Origin: Tagaea sp.
GTDB taxonomy: Bacteria > Pseudomonadota > Alphaproteobacteria > CACIAM-22H2
Reading direction: 5' to 3'
Assembly (NCBI GenBank): GCA_023653245.1
Contig: JAMNXK010000058.1
Span: 1 to 8,714, forward strand
DNA: 8,714 nucleotides
Shown in pieces: positions 5,440 through 8,714 of this stretch. The translations under genes were made by a program, and so were the position numbers. How positions within the stretch are numbered: position 1 is the first letter of the stretch; each line of letters begins with the position of its first letter. The notes under the pieces were generated by a model that worked only from the letters and a program-made list of their open reading frames with translations, had not been told where the DNA came from and searched no databases.

Positions 5440-7775
5440 TCGGCGGCGGCCTTGGCGTCGCCCGCTTGGATCAAGCGCCAGACTTTCTCGGGCGTCGCGG
5501 GCATGTCGACATGCTTGACGCCGAACTCGGCCAGCGCGTCGACGACCGCGGCGATGATGGCGGGCGGCGCGCCGATCGCACCGGCTTCGCCCGCGCCCTT
5601 CACGCCCAGCGGGTTGTTCTTGCACGGCACTTCGTTGTAGGCGAAGCGGATCGGCGGCAGGTCGTAGGCGCGCGGCATGGCGTAATCCATGAACGAGCCG
5701 GTCAGCAGCTGCCCGGTCTCGGGATCGTAGACGCATTTTTCGAGCAGCGCCTGACCCAGGCCTTGCGCCACGCCGCCATGGACCTGGCCTTCGACCATCA
5801 TCGGGTTCATCACGTTGCCGAAATCGTCGACGACCACGTAATCGACGACGTCGACCGTGCCGGTCGCGCGGTCGATCTCGACTTCGACGATGTGGCACCC
5901 GTTGGGATAGGTGGCGCCCGGCGGCGTGAAGCTCGCGGTTTCGTCGATGCCGATCGACAGGTCGGGCGGCAACTTGGCGGTGACGAAGCTCGCCTTGGCG
6001 ATATCCGCCATCGACTTGGTCTTGTCGGTGCCCGCGACGCGGAACGCCTTGCCGTCGAACTCGATATCGGCCTCGGCGGCTTCGAGCGCGGCGGCGGCGA
6101 TCTTCTTGCCTTTGGCGATCACCTTGTCGACCGCCTTGCCGAGCGCCGAACCGGTGACCGCGAGCGCGCGGCTGCCGCCGGTCATGCCCGAATAGAGCAC
6201 CACGTCGGTGTCGCCTTGCACCACGCGCACGGATTCGATCGGCAGGCCGAGCCGCTCGGCGATCATCTGGGCGTAGGTGGTCTCGTGGCCCTGACCGTTG
6301 GTCTGGTTGCCGACCATCACGGTGACGCCGGCGCCCGCGTCGAAGCGCACTTGCGCGGTTTCCTCGCCGCCGCCGCCGCACGCCTCGATATAGGTGGCCA
6401 TGCCGCGGCCGCGCAGCTTGCCTTTGGCGGCGGAGGCCGTCTTGCGCGCGGCGAAGCCGGCCCAATCGGCGGCCTTCATCGCGTCGTCCATGTTGCGCGC
6501 GAACTCGCCGCTGTCGTAGGTCGTGCCCAGTGCCGTCTTGTAGGGCATTTTCGCCGGCGGGATGAAGTTCTTGCGGCGCAGCTCGTCGGGCGGAATGCCG
6601 AGTTCGCGCGCCGCCAGATCGACGATGCGCTCGGTGACGTAGTTGGCTTCCGGCCGGCCCGCGCCGCGATAGGCGTCGACCGGCGCCGTGTTGGTGAAAT
6701 AGCCGTGGATATGGGCGTGGATGGCGCCGAAATCGTAGACGCCCGCGAGCATCGCCGTGCCCGCCGCGGTCGGGATGAAGGGGCCGTATTGCGACAGATA
6801 GGCGCCGAGATTGGCGCGCGTGTAGACCTTCATCGCCAGGAATTTGCCGGTCGCGTCGACCGCGAGCTTGGCGTTGGTCAGGTGGTCGCGGCCATGCGTG
6901 TCGGCCTGGAACGCCTCGTTGCGCTCGCCGGTCCACTTCACGGGGCGCTCGAGCAAGCGGGCGGCGAACAGCACGCCCACGTATTCGGGGAACAGGAAGA
7001 TCTTCATCCCGAACCCGCCGCCGACGTCGCCCGAGACCACCCGCAAGCCGTTCTCGGGGATCTTGAACACGTTGCCGGTCAGGATCTTGCGCATGCCGAA
7101 GCCGCCCTGGCTGCCGACATGCAGCGTCATACGTCCGTACGACTTGTCCCAATCGCCGATCGCCATGCGCGGCTCCAGCGAGCTCGGCGCCAGGCGGTTG
7201 TTGACGAGGTCGAGCTCGATCACGCGCGCGGCCTTGGCGAAGGCGGCGTCGGTGGCGGCGCCATCGCCCAATTCCCAATCGATGCAGACATTGCCCTTGG
7301 CCGTGGGCCACACGAGCGGCGCGCCGGGCGCACCCGCGCGCGCGATGTCGCCGACGGCCGGCAGTTCCTCGAACTCGATCTCGACCGCTTCGGCGGCGTC
7401 CTTGGCCTGGGCCACGGTTTCGGCGACGATTACGGCGATCGGGTCGCCGACGAAGCGCACCGTGCCTTTGGCCAAAGCCGGGCGCGGGGGCACCCAGGTC
7501 ATCGAGCCGTCGCGGTGCTTCTGCGGCGCCATGCAGGGCAGGTCGCCGATGCCCGCCGCTTCGAGATCGGCCCCCGTGACGACCGCGAGCACGCCCGGCA
7601 GGGCCTTGGCGGCCGCGACGTCGAGCTTGACGATCTTGGCGTGGGCGTGGGGCGAGCGCAGGAAGTAGGCGTGGGCCTGCCGCGGGAGCGTCGTGTCGTC
7701 GGTGTAGCGGCCGTGCCCGAGCAACAGGCGGCGATCTTCGAGGCGACGCGGGGACTGACCGACACCGAATTTCAT
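5436..7775 (-). CDS. Xanthine dehydrogenase/CoxL-family molybdopterin-binding large subunit (aerobic CODH form II-like)
   Basis: A 779-residue molybdenum hydroxylase large subunit, full length for the family (about 770-810). An N-terminal a/b hammerhead domain (about 20-140) has [18 protein letters not shown] and [12 protein letters not shown] (109-120). The Mo-cofactor domains follow: GSQGGFG (221-227, Gln near Mo), VGGGFGMK (251-258), AYRGAGRPE (368-376), [11 protein letters not shown] (493-503), GGSRA (533-537), and GVKGAGEAG (724-732) with the catalytic Glu730. The active-site loop reads AYRGAGR, the form II signature, not the AYRCSFR of true CO dehydrogenase, so CO oxidation is unlikely; an aldehyde or N-heterocycle is a more likely substrate. 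Such proteins normally work with a 2Fe-2S small subunit and an FAD medium subunit, neither in the window. No signal peptide is seen. ATG 7775-7773 has GGAG at 7788-7785, 9 nt upstream, and a promoter candidate at 7806-7835. It overlaps cysQ by 4 nt, forming a two-gene operon. Confidence 0.94.
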   Translation of the reverse strand: MKFGVGQSPRRLEDRRLLLGHGRYTDDTTLPRQAHAYFLRSPHAHAKIVKLDVAAAKALPGVLAVVTGADLEAAGIGDLPCMAPQKHRDGSMTWVPPRPALAKGTVRFVGDPIAVIVAETVAQAKDAAEAVEIEFEELPAVGDIARAGAPGAPLVWPTAKGNVCIDWELGDGAATDAAFAKAARVIELDLVNNRLAPSSLEPRMAIGDWDKSYGRMTLHVGSQGGFGMRKILTGNVFKIPENGLRVVSGDVGGGFGMKIFLFPEYVGVLFAARLLERPVKWTGERNEAFQADTHGRDHLTNAKLAVDATGKFLAMKVYTRANLGAYLSQYGPFIPTAAGTAMLAGVYDFGAIHAHIHGYFTNTAPVDAYRGAGRPEANYVTERIVDLAARELGIPPDELRRKNFIPPAKMPYKTALGTTYDSGEFARNMDDAMKAADWAGFAARKTASAAKGKLRGRGMATYIEACGGGGEETAQVRFDAGAGVTVMVGNQTNGQGHETTYAQMIAERLGLPIESVRVVQGDTDVVLYSGMTGGSRALAVTGSALGKAVDKVIAKGKKIAAAALEAAEADIEFDGKAFRVAGTDKTKSMADIAKASFVTAKLPPDLSIGIDETASFTPPGATYPNGCHIVEVEIDRATGTVDVVDYVVVDDFGNVMNPMMVEGQVHGGVAQGLGQALLEKCVYDPETGQLLTGSFMDYAMPRAYDLPPIRFAYNEVPCKNNPLGVKGAGEAGAIGAPPAIIAAVVDALAEFGVKHVDMPATPEKVWRLIQAGDAKAAAE

Positions 7776-7805
7776 GGGGATGCGCTCCGTTCGTATGAGG
7801 GAGGC

Positions 7806-7835
7806 AGAATAGGGCGCCGGTGCGGCGATTGCCAA
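7806..7835 (-). promoter_or_regulatory. Candidate sigma-70-type promoter for the hydroxylase-cysQ operon
   Basis: On the minus strand, TTGGCA (7835-7830; 5 of 6 matches to TTGACA) is followed after 18 nt by TATTCT (7811-7806; 4 of 6 matches to TATAAT). Transcription would start near 7799, giving a leader of about 24 nt that includes GGAG at 7788-7785 and the ATG at 7775. It is the best promoter-like match I found, and it sits in the 88-nt gap shared with the divergent SRAP gene. Confidence 0.45.
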
Positions 7836-7863
7836 GCGCGCAAGCGTGACGGATAAAGGCTTC

Positions 7864-8595
7864 ATGTGCGGCCGCTATTCGATCACCACGCCCGTCGAGG
7901 CGTTGCGCCGGATTTTCGGCTTCGAAGGGCCGTCGCCCAACCTCCAGCCGCGCTGGAATCTGGCGCCGACGCAACCCGCCCCGGTGATCCGGCGCGGGGC
8001 GGACGGGGCGCGCGAACTGGCGATGCTGAATTGGGGGCTGGTGCCCTATTGGGCCGAAGACACCAAGCTGCAAAGCCACATGATCAACGCGCGCGGCGAA
8101 ACGGTGGCCGAGAAGCCCGCCTTCAAACAAGCCTTCCGCCAGCGCCGCTGCCTGGTTCCCGCCGACGGATTCTACGAGTGGCAGACTTTGGGACCGAAGA
8201 CCAAGCAGCCGCTGCTGTTCCGTATGACGGACGGCGCGCCCTTCGCCTTCGCGGGATTGTGGGAGCGCTGGGTCCCGCCGCAAGGCGCGGTGCTGGAGAC
8301 CTTCACCATCGTCAACACGGCGGCCAACGAAGCGATGGCGCGGTTCCATGATCGGGTGCCGATCATCTTGTCACCCGCCGACTATGCCGCTTGGCTCGAC
8401 CCTTCGGTCGACGCGCGCGCGCTGATCAAGGCACCGCCGTCGGAATGGCTCGCCTACACGCGCGTTTCGACCTACGTGAACTCGGTCAAGCACGACGATC
8501 CGGGCTGCCAGGAGCCGGCGACCGAAGTCCAGCCGGTTCCCGCCACGCCCAAGGCGAAGAAAGCGACCGACGGGCGCCAGGGCTCGTTGTTTTAG
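7864..8595 (+). CDS. yedK: SRAP domain protein (YedK/HMCES family), abasic-site DNA-protein crosslinking
   Basis: A 243-residue protein of the SOS-response-associated peptidase family, which covalently captures abasic sites in single-stranded DNA through the N-terminal cysteine as a thiazolidine, protecting them from cleavage and error-prone bypass. The start must be ATG 7864, because that puts Cys at position 2 (MCGRYS); a GTG at 7846 in frame would bury it. AAAGG lies about 5 nt upstream. Conserved residues seen: Cys2, Asn32 in RWNLAPTQ, NARGET (75-80), LVPADGFYEW (97-106) with Glu105, and His162 in FHDRVPIIL, which together form the active site. The core ends near residue 215. A flexible Pro/Ala/Lys-rich tail (about 221-238) then leads to a C-terminal QGSLF that resembles the bacterial beta-clamp-binding motif QL(S/D)LF. 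No LexA-type GTTC-N7-GTTC box was found upstream. It is divergent from the hydroxylase. Confidence 0.95.
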   Translation: MCGRYSITTPVEALRRIFGFEGPSPNLQPRWNLAPTQPAPVIRRGADGARELAMLNWGLVPYWAEDTKLQSHMINARGETVAEKPAFKQAFRQRRCLVPADGFYEWQTLGPKTKQPLLFRMTDGAPFAFAGLWERWVPPQGAVLETFTIVNTAANEAMARFHDRVPIILSPADYAAWLDPSVDARALIKAPPSEWLAYTRVSTYVNSVKHDDPGCQEPATEVQPVPATPKAKKATDGRQGSLF

Positions 8596-8644
8596 CGCTG
8601 GATGCGTGTCTTGGACCGGCCTCGCCCTTCGCGCGCTTTCGTCA

Positions 8645-8673
8645 CCCCGGCCGAGCGACACCGCGAGCCGGGG
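8645..8673. repeat. Extragenic palindrome (REP-like hairpin)
   Basis: CCCCGGC (8645-8651) and GCCGGGG (8667-8673) form a perfect 7-bp stem. Within the 15-nt middle, GCG (8655-8657) can pair with CGC (8662-8664) around ACAC. It begins 50 nt after the SRAP stop. No T run follows, only GGGGACTTTC, so it is a weak intrinsic terminator at best. Its GTCACCCCGGC opening and mirror ending look like the dispersed palindromes common between genes of GC-rich alphaproteobacteria; a single copy in the window cannot prove it is repetitive. The remainder of 8596-8714 shows no gene, RNA or promoter I can support. Confidence 0.5.
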
Positions 8674-8714
8674 ACTTTCGCCGCATAGAGCGCCCGTTCT
8701 TTCGCAAGACCCCG

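Noticed and set aside
5436..7775. True carbon monoxide dehydrogenase (coxL form I)
   Set aside because: The active-site loop is AYRGAGR instead of AYRCSFR, and no coxM/coxS or CO maturation genes are near.
5466..7856. A 796-codon plus-strand open frame lying opposite the molybdenum hydroxylase gene
   Set aside because: It mirrors the real gene almost exactly, is rich in Arg/Gly/Asp/His with no recognisable domain, and is explained by the scarcity of stops in GC-rich antisense frames.
7776..7863. LexA-controlled SOS box before the SRAP gene
   Set aside because: A GTTC occurs near 7789, but the second half-site at the N7 distance is missing (GGAG instead of GTTC), so the alphaproteobacterial LexA pattern is not met.
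4663..8349. A 1228-codon minus-strand frame running through cysQ, the hydroxylase region and into SRAP
   Set aside because: Only its last 258 codons (cysQ, from the GTG at 5439) show a family pattern; the rest is an Arg-rich out-of-frame reading of the hydroxylase gene, not a fusion protein.

Overview
The window is very GC-rich DNA with a strong G/C third-position bias and dense coding. The gene families and their style (a D-2-hydroxyacid dehydrogenase of the GlcD/LdhD type, CysQ, a long-form Sua5/TsaC, a CoxL-like molybdenum hydroxylase, an SRAP protein) suggest an alphaproteobacterial chromosome, perhaps Rhodospirillales-like. The taxon is inferred from gene content and style, not from a marker gene. 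No transposase, integrase, phage gene, CRISPR array, tRNA or rRNA was seen.

Layout, left to right. (1) The N-terminal 195 codons of an FAD-binding D-2-hydroxyacid dehydrogenase, minus strand, running off the left edge. (2) A 244-nt non-coding gap (588-831) holding a plus-strand structured RNA candidate that ends in a textbook intrinsic terminator (776-813) just before the next start codon. (3) A phosphinothricin-acetyltransferase-like GNAT enzyme (+). (4) A 12-TM-type MFS transporter (-) whose 3' end overlaps that gene by 63 bp. (5) A second, unrelated GNAT enzyme (+). (6) Threonylcarbamoyl-AMP synthase TsaC/Sua5 (-), sharing a CTAG stop palindrome with the GNAT gene. (7) An orphan ParA-type ATPase (+), whose Shine-Dalgarno sequence sits in one arm of an inverted repeat. 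(8) cysQ (-), preceded on the same strand and overlapped by 4 nt by (9) a complete 779-residue molybdopterin-binding large subunit of the xanthine dehydrogenase/CoxL form II type (-). (10) An SRAP (YedK/HMCES) protein (+) that shields abasic sites in DNA and ends in a beta-clamp-like motif. (11) A non-coding right edge carrying an extragenic palindrome.

Apart from the hydroxylase-cysQ pair, every neighbour is on the opposite strand. There are three tail-to-tail junctions (63-bp overlap, 4-bp overlap, 4-nt gap), none with room for a terminator. The window is therefore a run of independent single-gene units with one two-gene operon (hydroxylase then cysQ), not a pathway cluster. The functions are mostly housekeeping or metabolic: tRNA t6A modification, PAP/inositol-phosphate hydrolysis, DNA damage shielding, amine or amino-acid acetylation, and redox metabolism. 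The observations most worth following are the structured RNA with terminator at about 672-813, the clamp-binding-like C-terminus of the SRAP protein, the hydroxylase large subunit without FAD or iron-sulfur partner genes in view, and the hairpin over the parA ribosome binding site.
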